Positions 53,538 to 62,653 of a stretch of 64,000 nucleotides of DNA are shown one piece after another. Source of the DNA: JAEUKH01 sp964447205. Its GTDB lineage: Bacteria; Myxococcota_A; Polyangia; Polyangiales; Ga0077539. The stretch is taken from the NCBI GenBank assembly GCA_964447205.1, contig CAYUSB010000043.1, positions 1 through 64,000 of the forward strand, read 5' to 3'. Position 1 is the stretch's first letter. Each line of letters starts with the position of its first letter. Under the pieces are notes generated by a model. That model was not told the DNA's origin and ran no database searches. It saw only the letters and a list, made by a program, of their open reading frames with translations. The position numbers and the translations under genes are program-made.

Positions 53538-54860
53538 ATGACGACACGAGGCGGGTCCGCCGGGAGCTATGTGATCGTGGGCAACGGGGTGGCAGGGGTC
53601 TCGGCCGCCCGGGCCCTGCGCGCCCGCGACGACCGGGCCACGATCACCCTGGTGAGCGACGAGGGCGACTACTTCTTCTCGCGCACGGCCCTGATGTACG
53701 CCCTCATGGGTCAGCTTGAGCGGCGCGACATGGAGCCCTTCGCCCGCGGCGCCTGGGCCGACCTGCGGATCGACCGGGTGCGCGACCGGGTCACCGACCT
53801 CGACGCCTCCGCGGGGGTGGTGCGTACCGCGGGGGGCCGGACCCTGTCCTTCGACGGGCTCGTCCTGGCCACGGGGAGCCGCCCCCGGGCCCTCCAGGCC
53901 CCTGGCCTCGACCCGGGCACCCGGGGCCTCGTGCACTTCGTCACCCTGGGCGACCTCGACGCCTGCGAGGCCCTCGTGCCCGACACCCGCGAGGCCGTGG
54001 TGGTGGGCGGGGGGCTCATCGGGATCGAGCTGGTCGAGTGCCTCCTGCACTTCGACGTCAAGGTCACCTTCCTCGTGCGGGAGCCCTGGTACTGGCCCGT
54101 GGCCCTGTGCCGCGAGGAGGGCGAGCGGGTCACGGCCGCCCTGCGACACCGCGGGGTCACGGTCGTGCACGGCGACCCCATGGCCTCGGTGGAGAAGGGC
54201 CCCGACGGGCGGGTGGCCCGGGTCGTGACCGCCTCGGGACAGACGTACCCCGCCCAACTCCTGGGGGTGTGCATCGGGGTCGAGCCCCAGGTAGACTGGC
54301 TCCGGGGAGTGACCACCCCGCCCGAACTGGGGCGCGGGATCGTGGTCGACCCCCACCTCCGCACCGCCCTGCCCGGGGTGTGGGCCGCGGGAGACTGCGC
54401 CGAGATCCATCGGCCCGGCCACGACCCCCTCCTGGAGACCATCTGGTACTCCGCCAAACGCCAGGGCGAGCTCGTCGGGGAAAACCTCCGGGCCGCCGCC
54501 CCGCGGGCCTATGTTCCTCCGCGGTTTTTCAACAGCGCGAAGTTTCTGGAGACGGAGTACACCACCGTGGGAGAGCTCTTGAAGGTCCCGGCCGGGACCC
54601 GGTCGTTGTATCGGGCCCACCCGACCCGCTTCTTGTCGCAGCGCATCGTGCACGCGGACGGGGTGGTGATGGGCTTCAACCTCCTCGGGTCGCGCTGGGA
54701 TCACGCCCTTTTGTCCCGCTGGATCGACGAGGCCCGGCCCCTCGACTGGGTCGTGGCCCACCTCCGGGAGGCTCAGTTTGACGTGGAGTTCGGCCGGGCC
54801 GACCTCGCGTCCTGTGTCGAGCACGACCTCCCTGTCAGCCTGCCGGGAGCCAGGGCGTGA
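53538..54860 (+). CDS. NAD(P)/FAD-dependent oxidoreductase
   Basis: 440 residues. The N-terminal FAD-binding motif VIVGNGVAGVSAARAL is at ~12-27, the NAD(P)-binding motif VVGGGLIGIEL at ~154-165 and the FAD-ribityl motif GVWAAGDCAEI later. The fold is that of the rubredoxin, ferredoxin and nitrite-reductase-type flavoproteins. Its TGA overlaps the start of the polyferredoxin gene (GTGA), so electrons from NAD(P)H are probably passed to that protein. Confidence 0.88.
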   Translation: MTTRGGSAGSYVIVGNGVAGVSAARALRARDDRATITLVSDEGDYFFSRTALMYALMGQLERRDMEPFARGAWADLRIDRVRDRVTDLDASAGVVRTAGGRTLSFDGLVLATGSRPRALQAPGLDPGTRGLVHFVTLGDLDACEALVPDTREAVVVGGGLIGIELVECLLHFDVKVTFLVREPWYWPVALCREEGERVTAALRHRGVTVVHGDPMASVEKGPDGRVARVVTASGQTYPAQLLGVCIGVEPQVDWLRGVTTPPELGRGIVVDPHLRTALPGVWAAGDCAEIHRPGHDPLLETIWYSAKRQGELVGENLRAAAPRAYVPPRFFNSAKFLETEYTTVGELLKVPAGTRSLYRAHPTRFLSQRIVHADGVVMGFNLLGSRWDHALLSRWIDEARPLDWVVAHLREAQFDVEFGRADLASCVEHDLPVSLPGARA

Positions 54861-56566
54861 GGCGCCCGGGTCGCCTCGGCTGGCTCACCCACGACCTCAC
54901 CCACCGGGGGCTCACCGCGTGGGCCCTGTCCGCGGTGCTCCTGGGCTTCTACTTCGGCCTGTACCTCCCGGGGGAGAGCCGTCGTGTGGCCTGGTGGCTC
55001 GGACTCGCGGCCCCGGCCAATCCCCGGGCCAACCCCGCCACCCTCGGCCCCGAGGCGGGCATGCACCTCACCGTCCCCGGCCTCCGTGTCGTCCTCGTGG
55101 CGGCCCTCGGAGGCCTCCTGGTGGCGGCCCTCTTCGCGTGGTTTGACGCCCGCGACCATGAGCGCCCCTGGTCGGCCGTCTTGCCCAAGGCCCTCCGCAC
55201 CCTCGGGCTCCGGGTGGCGGGCCTCGTGGTGGGCACGGCCTACATGTCCCTGGCCTTCGCCCAATGGCTCGACCCGGTGGCCGTCGGAGGTCGGCACCTC
55301 CTTCCCGCGGCCGGACACGCCTGGCCCCTCCCGGTCCTCGTCCTCCTCCTCGGGGGAAGCGCCGCGGCCATGGGGCCAGGCCTCGGGTGGGCCCTGCGTG
55401 CCCGGGCCGAGACCGGGGCCCTCCTGCGCCGGTTGGTCGTGCCCCTCGTGGGCCTCCAGGGAGCCCTCCTCACCGTCCTGTATGGGACCCACCTCCTCGA
55501 CCCCGGGAGCCCCGCTCCCACGGGCGAGCGGTCGCTGCGGGCCTTCGGGCACCTGCTCTACACGTCCCTCGACTCGCGCTGGACCCTCTACGGCCTCCTC
55601 TACACGATGGCCATCACCGCGGGCGGGCTCTTTATGCTCGGGCGCTACCAGCACAACCGCTACCAGGTCGTACGGACCCTGGTGGTGATCGCGGTCCAGT
55701 GCGCCTTCGGGTTCTCGATCCCGCTGATCCTCAAGCTCTTTACGATGCCCGAGTACTACCTGTCGTACTTCTGGCCCCTGAAGATCGACGCCTTCTACCC
55801 CGACAACATCCTGCGCGACCCGGTCCCCTTCGTGGCCTGGAGCTTCATCGGGTCGCTGGTGCTCGTGCCCGTCTTAGGGGTGTTCTTCGGCAAACGTTGG
55901 TACTGCAGTTGGGTGTGCGGCTGTGGAGGCCTGGCCAACACCGCCGGCGAGCCCTGGCGCCACCTGTCCCAGAAGAGCGAGCGGGCGTGGCGCTTCGAGA
56001 AGGTCTCGATCTACTCCGTCCTGGTGATCGCCCTGGTCACGACCATCCTCGTGGGGGTGGCCAGCTATGTCGGGCCCGGGAGCCGGGCCACGGGGGTCTG
56101 GTGGGGCGGATCGGGCAACCCCGGGGGTTATCTCTTCGACCCCATCCGCAGCGACGCCCTGGTGAGCGCCGCGGCCCGGGCCCGGTACTACTACGGCCTG
56201 ATCATTACGGCCGTCCTGTCGGGGGCCATCGGGGTGGGCCTGTACCCCCTCGGAGGCACCCGCCAGTGGTGCAGAAACTTCTGCCCCATGGCGGCCCTCC
56301 TCGGACTCGTACAGAAGTTTGGCCGCTTCCGGATCCGGGTGAAAAAGGACATGTGCATCTCCTGCGGGATGTGCACGAAGTACTGCGAGATGGGCATCGA
56401 CGTCCGGGCCTACGCCCAGGCCAACGAGACCTTCACCCGGGCGAGCTGCGTGGGCTGTGGGATGTGCGCCGAGGTCTGCCCCCGGGGGGTCCTGTCGCTG
56501 GAGCAGCGGGCCCCGGTCGACGCGGCCCAGGGCCACGGCCTCGTGCAACTGCGGCTGCGTCGGTGA
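54857..56566 (+). CDS. Membrane 4Fe-4S polyferredoxin (NapH/NosR/CcoG-like)
   Basis: 569 residues with about nine membrane segments, start GTG 54857. Two classical 4Fe-4S motifs lie at the C-terminus, CISCGMCTKYC (~499) and CVGCGMCAEVCP (~531). Two Cys pairs inside membrane-proximal loops are CSWVCGCG and CRNFCPMA, as in NapH and NosR. This family passes electrons across or along the membrane. The first half, with four to five extra membrane helices, is longer than in NapH and has no match I can name. Confidence 0.85.
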   Translation: MRRPGRLGWLTHDLTHRGLTAWALSAVLLGFYFGLYLPGESRRVAWWLGLAAPANPRANPATLGPEAGMHLTVPGLRVVLVAALGGLLVAALFAWFDARDHERPWSAVLPKALRTLGLRVAGLVVGTAYMSLAFAQWLDPVAVGGRHLLPAAGHAWPLPVLVLLLGGSAAAMGPGLGWALRARAETGALLRRLVVPLVGLQGALLTVLYGTHLLDPGSPAPTGERSLRAFGHLLYTSLDSRWTLYGLLYTMAITAGGLFMLGRYQHNRYQVVRTLVVIAVQCAFGFSIPLILKLFTMPEYYLSYFWPLKIDAFYPDNILRDPVPFVAWSFIGSLVLVPVLGVFFGKRWYCSWVCGCGGLANTAGEPWRHLSQKSERAWRFEKVSIYSVLVIALVTTILVGVASYVGPGSRATGVWWGGSGNPGGYLFDPIRSDALVSAAARARYYYGLIITAVLSGAIGVGLYPLGGTRQWCRNFCPMAALLGLVQKFGRFRIRVKKDMCISCGMCTKYCEMGIDVRAYAQANETFTRASCVGCGMCAEVCPRGVLSLEQRAPVDAAQGHGLVQLRLRR

Positions 56567-56600
56567 CTTCTGTGCCCGCCTCTCTCGTCGGAGACCCACC

Positions 56601-57455
56601 ATGAGACACCCCCTGCTCCTCGGTACGATCGCCCTCCTCGGCCTGACGGGCTCCTCGGGCCTCGCCCAACCGGTCGCCCCCGACGCAGCGAGGACCGCCT
56701 CCGAGGCCCTCGACGATGCGGGGTGGCGGGCCCGCTACGACGCCCTCCTGCGGGCGGTGGTTCGGGGCGACCGGGTCGACTACGCGGCCCTGCGCACCCG
56801 GATGGTCGAGCTCCGGGCCCTGCACGACTGGCTCGCCGACCACGGCCCGACCCGCACCCCGACCGTGTACGCCACCCGCGATGCCCGGCTGGCCTACTGG
56901 ATCAACGCCTACAACCTCTCGGTGCTGCGTGGGGTGGCCGAGGCCCCGGCGGCGATGCGCAACGTGATGACCGCGGCCCCCGACAGCGGGTTTTTCCGGG
57001 CCCGGACGTGGCGGGTCGACGGGCGGCCTTTGACGCTCGACGCGATCGAGAACACCCTGGTGCGGCCGGTGTTTCGTGACCCCCGGGTGCATGTGGCCCT
57101 CAACTGCGCGGCCCGGGGCTGTCCGCCGCTCCGTGGCAGGGCGTATCAGCCCGCAGGGCTCGGGGGGCAGCTCGACGCCCAGGCCCGGCGCTGGGTGGCC
57201 TCGGGTCGGGCGGCCTCCCTCGACGACGGGGCCCGACGGGTGACCGGGTCGCAGCTCCTGGAGTGGTTCGCCGACGACTTCGCGGGCCCCGTCCCGGGGC
57301 GGCCCGAGGGGCCCGTCCGGGGGGCCCTGCGGTTTGTGCACGGCTACGCCGACGAGGCCCTGCGGCAGCGGTTTGACGCCGCCTGCGGCCCCGCGTGGTC
57401 GGGATGCGTCCTCACGTTTACGCCCTACGACTGGACCCTCAACGACACCCGATGA
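56601..57455 (+). CDS. DUF547 secreted protein
   Basis: 284 residues from ATG 56601 with GGAG 7 nt upstream. The signal peptide ends GLAQP. DUF547 hallmarks are RLAYWINAYNLSVLRG, LDAIENTLVRPVFRDPR and HVALNCAARGCPPL, the last with a conserved Cys pair. The function of DUF547 is unknown, although it is often next to redox genes. Its stop overlaps the next start (ATGA). Confidence 0.85.
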   Translation: MRHPLLLGTIALLGLTGSSGLAQPVAPDAARTASEALDDAGWRARYDALLRAVVRGDRVDYAALRTRMVELRALHDWLADHGPTRTPTVYATRDARLAYWINAYNLSVLRGVAEAPAAMRNVMTAAPDSGFFRARTWRVDGRPLTLDAIENTLVRPVFRDPRVHVALNCAARGCPPLRGRAYQPAGLGGQLDAQARRWVASGRAASLDDGARRVTGSQLLEWFADDFAGPVPGRPEGPVRGALRFVHGYADEALRQRFDAACGPAWSGCVLTFTPYDWTLNDTR

Positions 57456-58300
57456 ACACACGACGTCTTCTCCCCTCCCTCCTCCCGGCCGCGTTGGCCG
57501 CCCTCGGGGCCCTGTCGGCCGCCCCCCGCGAGGCCCAGGCCTTCGGCTGGACCCAGGCCCGCGGGGCCCACTACCTCCGCGTATGGAACCGCCTCCTGGT
57601 CGGCTCCCGCGGCTACTTCGCCGACGGGGCGAGTCGCCCCCTGGGGCAGTCCTTCGTCGACACCCAGGCCAACTACTACCTGGAGTACGGCCTCACCGAT
57701 CGGCTCACCCTGGTGACCTTCGGGGCCCCCGTAGGATACGCCCAGGCTGGGGGGGAAAACACAGCCTACATGGGCCCCCTGCACGCGGGCCTGCGGGCCG
57801 GGACGAGCCTCGGCGACTGGCGCTTCGCCATCGAGGGCCACTACGGGTACGCCTCGTCCCTGGGGGCCCGCTCCCTGGCCTCGGGGGTGGTGGAGGGCCG
57901 AGGGTGGTTCTATGCCCCGGCCGCGGAGACCCACCGGTTTGACCTGGAGCTTCAGTGGGGCCACGGGGTGGGCCGGGGCGGGTGGCTCACGGGCAACCTC
58001 GGGGCCCGGGCCTTTACCGCCTCCGGGTTTGGCCCCGCCCTGTACGGGACGGTGCAGTTCGGGTGGTCCTGGAGCACGGGGATCACGGCCTCGTTCTCGG
58101 TCCAGGCCCATCAGCCCCTGGTGACCGTGGAGGCTACCAACGTGTCGGGGGTCTCGGCCACGCGGTACGTGGGCTTCTCGGCCGACGTGTCGTACTGGTT
58201 TACGCGGCACTGGGCCGTCACGGCGGGGATCGGGGGCGCTCCTCTGGCCCAGGCCAACGCCGCGGCCGTCCCGATCGTCCTGGGGTTCGAACATCGCTGA
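57452..58300 (+). CDS. Outer-membrane beta-barrel-like protein
   Basis: 282 residues from ATG 57452. Signal peptide to about residue 30 (REAQAF). The rest alternates polar and hydrophobic residues with many aromatic girdle residues (YYLEYGLTDRLTLVTFG, FGWSWSTGITASFSVQ, VSYWFTRHWAVTAGIG), as in barrel proteins. It is the fourth gene of the overlapping redox operon. No channel family is recognised. Confidence 0.75.
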   Translation: MNTRRLLPSLLPAALAALGALSAAPREAQAFGWTQARGAHYLRVWNRLLVGSRGYFADGASRPLGQSFVDTQANYYLEYGLTDRLTLVTFGAPVGYAQAGGENTAYMGPLHAGLRAGTSLGDWRFAIEGHYGYASSLGARSLASGVVEGRGWFYAPAAETHRFDLELQWGHGVGRGGWLTGNLGARAFTASGFGPALYGTVQFGWSWSTGITASFSVQAHQPLVTVEATNVSGVSATRYVGFSADVSYWFTRHWAVTAGIGGAPLAQANAAAVPIVLGFEHR

Positions 58301-58355
58301 CCCCCGCTCGGGCCGACCTTCCGGTCGGCGCTCTGGTGTACCCTCCGCCTCCGTG

Positions 58356-60119
58356 ATGCCGACCACACTGCGCGCCTGCTCCCTGGGCTTTGTGGCCCTG
58401 TCCCTGTGGCTCTCGGGGTGCTCCGAGGCCCCCCCCGCCGCGGCCGACGCCGCCGTCGACGCCGCGGCCGACGTCGCCGTCGATGCCTCGGCCGCCCCCG
58501 CCGACGTGGCCGCCGACGCGGGCCCCCGCGAGCCCCCCTCGGCCTTCGACGGACCCGACGACTACTGCCCCGGCTCCGCCCACTGCCGCGGCGAAGGCGA
58601 CGGCCGCCTGTACGCAGGTTTCGCTCGCGAGGACATCAACCCCACCCTCGTCGAGCGCGCGTGGACCGACCTCAACAACGACAACATCTGGCAGGACAAC
58701 GAGCCCTTCGTCGACCTCAACGGCAACGGGGTCTTCGACGCCACCTGGATCGCGGGCTTCGGGGTCGGCCGGGTGGCCACCGGGAGCAGCGACGACCTCG
58801 ACGTCCGGGCCATGGCCCTGCGCTACAACGACACCCTCGTGGCCGTGGCCTCGATCGACTGCGTGGGATTCTTCATCGACGAGATCGACCGCATCCTGCG
58901 CGACCCGCAGCTTGAGGGCCTCGGGCTCGACAAGGTCCTCATCGGCTCGACCCACGACCACGAGGGGGTCGACACGGTGGGCCTCTGGGGCCGCGGGTTT
59001 CTCCAGTCGGGCCTCAACCCCGAGTACCAGGCCCGGGTGCGGACCCGCACGGCCCTGGCCATCCGTCGGGCCGTGATGGCCCTGCGCCCGGCCCGGATGC
59101 GGGTGGCCCAGGCCGTCACCGTCGACCCCATGACGGGCGACACCCGGGCCTTCGTCAACGACACCCGCGACCCGGTCCTGTACGACCCCACCATCACCGT
59201 GGCCCAGTTTGTCGACGACGCCGCCCCGACCCAGACCCTGGGGTCGTGGGTCAACTGGTCGTCGCACCCCGAGTACGCCGGGGCCCGCAACAACCTCCTC
59301 TCGGCCGACTACGTCCACTGGCTCCGCGAGACCCTGGAGGACGGGGTCCCCGAGGACAGCCTGCCCGGCATCGGCGGAGTCACCGTCTACGTCAACGGGG
59401 CCATCGGGGGCCAGGTGGGCCCCGGGGGCGTGCGTCCTCGCGGAGACGACGGGATGCCCATCGCCCAGGCCGGGCTCCCCAAGGCCCGGGCGGCAGGGCG
59501 GGCCGTCGGACGCATCGCCCTCCAGGCCATCACCCGCGACGGGGTCGAGGCCAGCGACACGGCCATCACCTACCGCACCGCCCCCCTGTGGGCCCGGGCC
59601 GAAAACACCACCTACGCCCTCGGATACATCAACCGCGTCTTCGACCGGAGCCTGCACTTCTGGGACCCCACCCGCTCGGTGCGCCCCGGCAATCAGCCCT
59701 GGGTCCGCTCGCGGGTGACCTACCTCCAGGTGGGCCCGGTGGCCACCATCACGGCCCCGGGAGAGCTCCACCCCGAGCTGTGGGTCGGCTACGACATGCG
59801 CTTCTCCTGGGGGCAGCCCACCCTCACGGAGACCGTCAACCAGGTTGACCTCTCTCAGGCCCCGCCCCCCCCGTACCTCCGCGACCTGATGCTACAAAAC
59901 CCCGGGGTCCGTTACGCGTTTGTGTCGGGCCTCACCGAGGACTTCCTCGGGTACATCGTGGCCCGCATCAACTACGTGCTCAACCCGGGGGTTCCGTATC
60001 TGTTGGAGGCCGACGGGGACCACTACGAGGAGACCAACTCCATCGGGCCCGACGTCGAGCGGTTTCTGCACGGGCCCATGATGGAGCTGGCCCGGTGGAG
60101 GCGACCGGCTACCCCGTGA
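58356..60119 (+). CDS. Neutral ceramidase-like lipoprotein
   Basis: 587 residues from ATG 58356; a GTG lies one codon earlier. The lipobox is WLSGC, then an Ala/Asp-rich linker. The catalytic-type segments are AGFAREDINP, VGRVATGSSDDLDVRAM, SIDCVGFFIDEID and STHDHEGVDTVG, matching the N-terminal domain of neutral/alkaline non-lysosomal ceramidases. A late GDHYEE is also present. It should be a surface enzyme; ceramide or related amides as substrate are an inference. The 3' end overlaps the convergent hydrolase gene by 11 nt. Confidence 0.72.
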   Translation: MPTTLRACSLGFVALSLWLSGCSEAPPAAADAAVDAAADVAVDASAAPADVAADAGPREPPSAFDGPDDYCPGSAHCRGEGDGRLYAGFAREDINPTLVERAWTDLNNDNIWQDNEPFVDLNGNGVFDATWIAGFGVGRVATGSSDDLDVRAMALRYNDTLVAVASIDCVGFFIDEIDRILRDPQLEGLGLDKVLIGSTHDHEGVDTVGLWGRGFLQSGLNPEYQARVRTRTALAIRRAVMALRPARMRVAQAVTVDPMTGDTRAFVNDTRDPVLYDPTITVAQFVDDAAPTQTLGSWVNWSSHPEYAGARNNLLSADYVHWLRETLEDGVPEDSLPGIGGVTVYVNGAIGGQVGPGGVRPRGDDGMPIAQAGLPKARAAGRAVGRIALQAITRDGVEASDTAITYRTAPLWARAENTTYALGYINRVFDRSLHFWDPTRSVRPGNQPWVRSRVTYLQVGPVATITAPGELHPELWVGYDMRFSWGQPTLTETVNQVDLSQAPPPPYLRDLMLQNPGVRYAFVSGLTEDFLGYIVARINYVLNPGVPYLLEADGDHYEETNSIGPDVERFLHGPMMELARWRRPATP

Positions 60120-60933
60120 GGAGGGCCACCATGGCCCCGAGGGTGAGGTCGGGGGCGTCCACGTGGACCCAATGGCTCGCCGTCGGGGCCACGGTGAGCC
60201 GAACGCAGTCGGGGCGGTCGGCCTGGAGGGCTTCGAGGCGGGCGAGGTCGGCCGCGTCGAGCACGGTCGAGCGCCCTCCGACGAGGAAGTCGATGCGTCG
60301 GCGAACCCAGACCCCTTCGACCACAGGCCACAGGTCGCGGTGGAAATAGTCGTCGAGCATGGCCCGGATGACCGGGACCTCGATGCGTGAGCGCAGCCCC
60401 CCATCGGGGTCGTGCACGAGGTTGGTGGCGAGCCAGGTGGCCAGGGCCCGGGGGTGTCCCGCGGCCTCCAGGGCGGCCACGAAGTCCTCGCGGCGGTCGA
60501 AGCGGGCGGGCATGGACCCGAGGGTGTCGAGGACCCGCAGGGTCCCTTCGCTCCCGGCGTGGTCGGGCCGGGCCCCGGGGTTGGAGTCCACCACCAGGAC
60601 CCGCCCGACCCGCGGGTCGAGGTCGGCAAACTGCAGGGCCACCTTGGCCCCGTAGCTGTGGGCGATGACGGCGGGGGTGGGATGCCCGAGGGATTGGGTG
60701 AGGGCCAGGAGGTCGCTCGCGGCGGCGGCGAGGTCGTGCGGGGGGTCGAAGCCCTGGGAGTCCCCGTGGTTGCGCAGGTCGCACAGGACGAAGCCCCACC
60801 CCGGGCAGCGGGGCAGGGCCTTCTGGGCGAGGGTGCGCCAGTTGGTCTTCGAGCCCAGGATCCCGTGCAGGACGAGGCACCATCGGTCGGGGGCGGGCGA
60901 GGGGGCGAGGCGGGTGAACGACAGGGTGGGCAT
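60109..60933 (-). CDS. Alpha/beta-fold hydrolase (esterase YbfF-like)
   Basis: 274 residues. LVLHGILGSKTNW provides the oxyanion motif, RNHGDS the typical strand-4 motif, AHSYGAK the nucleophile elbow with Ser, and SHWVHVDAP the catalytic His. The layout matches the YbfF/acyl-esterase group. Cytosolic. The TetR-type gene lies 24 nt upstream on the same strand and probably regulates it. Confidence 0.85.
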   Translation of the reverse strand: MPTLSFTRLAPSPAPDRWCLVLHGILGSKTNWRTLAQKALPRCPGWGFVLCDLRNHGDSQGFDPPHDLAAAASDLLALTQSLGHPTPAVIAHSYGAKVALQFADLDPRVGRVLVVDSNPGARPDHAGSEGTLRVLDTLGSMPARFDRREDFVAALEAAGHPRALATWLATNLVHDPDGGLRSRIEVPVIRAMLDDYFHRDLWPVVEGVWVRRRIDFLVGGRSTVLDAADLARLEALQADRPDCVRLTVAPTASHWVHVDAPDLTLGAMVALLTG

Positions 60934-60957
60934 CGGGGGAGGGTGGGTGTTGGGGCG

Positions 60958-61545
60958 TCAGCCGGGGCGGCGCAGGAGGCCGAAGAGCACGAGGTCGTGG
61001 GTGGCCTGGAGTCGGGCCCAGACCTCGGCCCGGGGGGTCTCGAAGACGCGGGGCGGGTCGTAGGCGGCGTAGGCGGTGAGGACGGTGTGGGCTGCGGTCT
61101 CGGGGTCGCCGGGGGCAAACTCCTGGGCGGCCTGGGCCTCGCGCAGGAGGTCGGCCACGAGCCGGGCCTCGTCCGAACGAAACCGGGCGTAGGTGGCCTG
61201 CACGGCCCCGAGGCCGCACTGCACGAGGTCGCAGGCGTGGGCCCCGGCCTCGGCGGCGTCGAGGAGGGCGGCCACCCGGGCGTCGAGCATGGCCCGAAAC
61301 CGCACCGACCACGGGCCCGGGCGATCGCCCAGGGCGGACCGCATGGCATCGAGCACGGCCGAATGGCGGGCGCTGGAGAGGGCCTCGATCAGGGCGTCCT
61401 TGCAGGCGAACTCCAGGTACACCGACCCCACCCCGACCCCGGCCTCGCGGGCGATGTCGGCCATGGTGGTCTTGGTCGGGCCGTAGTGCCGAAAGAGCTG
61501 CTCGGCAGCGGCCAGGATCGCGTCGCGGCGTTGGTCGTGATGCAT
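60958..61545 (-). CDS. TetR-family transcriptional regulator
   Basis: 195 residues from ATG 61545. The N-terminal HTH is RRDAILAAAEQLFRHYG, TTMADIAREAGVGVGSVYL. The ligand domain is helical with no match I can name. Same strand as the esterase, so an operon with it is likely. The intergenic region toward the divergent PEGA gene (61546-61648) would hold its operator. Confidence 0.88.
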   Translation of the reverse strand: MHHDQRRDAILAAAEQLFRHYGPTKTTMADIAREAGVGVGSVYLEFACKDALIEALSSARHSAVLDAMRSALGDRPGPWSVRFRAMLDARVAALLDAAEAGAHACDLVQCGLGAVQATYARFRSDEARLVADLLREAQAAQEFAPGDPETAAHTVLTAYAAYDPPRVFETPRAEVWARLQATHDLVLFGLLRRPG

Positions 61546-61648
61546 CGCAGGCCCGAACACTCTTCTACGCCAACCGGGACGCGGCGCAACGGCGAGGCGG
61601 TTGCTCTCCTGTCGCGGATTGTCCAGAGTAGGGTCCCCTGCGATCCTC

Positions 61649-62653
61649 ATGATGCGCCCTCCTCGTACCCTTCTTGCCGTCGGCCCGGCGGTTCTGGTGA
61701 CCGTGCTTTCAGGCCGGGTCATGGCCCAGTCGGGCGAGGCCGAGGCCAGCCTGCGGCGGGCCGTCGAGCGCTGCCGTCACGGGGAGTTTGAGTCGGCCCG
61801 GGGGCTCTTTGAGGAGGCCTTCCAGCACGACCCCTCGGGGCACACCCTGGGCGAGATGGGGCTCTGCGCCCAGCGCGAGGGGCGCTGGGTGGAGGCCGAG
61901 GGCTGGCTCTCAGACGCGATCGGCAGCGACGATCCGTGGACCCGCAGGCGCCGCGGGGCCCTCGAAGACGCCCTGGCCGAGGTGCGACGGCATCTCGGGC
62001 GGGTCCAGGTGACGGGGGGCCCGGCGGGGGCTGAGGTTCGGGTGGGGGAGCGGCGGGTGGGGACCTTGCCGATGGAGTCGTCGGCCCGGGTCAACGCGGG
62101 GCTGGTAGAGGTGATGGTCCGGGCCGAGGGGCACCTCCCCTGGCGGCAGATGGTGGAGATCGTCCCGGGCATGACCTGGGAGCGTCGGGTCACCCTCGAC
62201 CCCTTGCACACCCCGGACGCTCCCGCCCCCCGCGAGGTCGCCCGCTGCGCCGCGGGCATGGAGCTCCGTCGCGGGCTCTGTTACCCCCGGGTGGCGGCCG
62301 ACGGAGCGGGCCCGCGTCGTCCGTGGCGTGTGGCGGGGTTTGTGGGCCTCGGGGTGACGGCCGTGGGGGCGAGCCTCGCGGCGGCCCTCGGGCTGAGCGC
62401 CAACAGCGCCGAGGCCGCGTATCGCGACCGCTGCGGGGCCGAGGGGGTCGCCCCGGCCTGCCTCGACGACTGGATCGACACCCAGGCCAGCCTCGACACC
62501 CGGGCGGGGCTCGTCAACACGTTCTGGGTGTTCGCGGGGGTGGGGGCCGTGTTGGGGATCACGGGGTTTGCTCTCGACGCCCGGGCCTCGGGGAGCCGCC
62601 GTGTGCGGGCGTCCCTGTCCCCCCGCGGGGCCTCCCTCGGGTGGTCGTGGTGA
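61649..62653 (+). CDS. PEGA-domain protein with membrane segments
   Basis: 334 residues from ATG 61649; ATG 61652 is equally possible. The signal-like N-terminus ends RVMAQSG. A TPR-like segment (~25-105) is followed by a PEGA domain (GGPAGAEVRVGERRVGTLP) and two C-terminal membrane helices. PEGA proteins are surface or periplasmic scaffolds, common beside Ser/Thr kinase genes in myxobacteria. Its stop overlaps the next start by 4 nt. Confidence 0.75.
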   Translation: MMRPPRTLLAVGPAVLVTVLSGRVMAQSGEAEASLRRAVERCRHGEFESARGLFEEAFQHDPSGHTLGEMGLCAQREGRWVEAEGWLSDAIGSDDPWTRRRRGALEDALAEVRRHLGRVQVTGGPAGAEVRVGERRVGTLPMESSARVNAGLVEVMVRAEGHLPWRQMVEIVPGMTWERRVTLDPLHTPDAPAPREVARCAAGMELRRGLCYPRVAADGAGPRRPWRVAGFVGLGVTAVGASLAAALGLSANSAEAAYRDRCGAEGVAPACLDDWIDTQASLDTRAGLVNTFWVFAGVGAVLGITGFALDARASGSRRVRASLSPRGASLGWSW

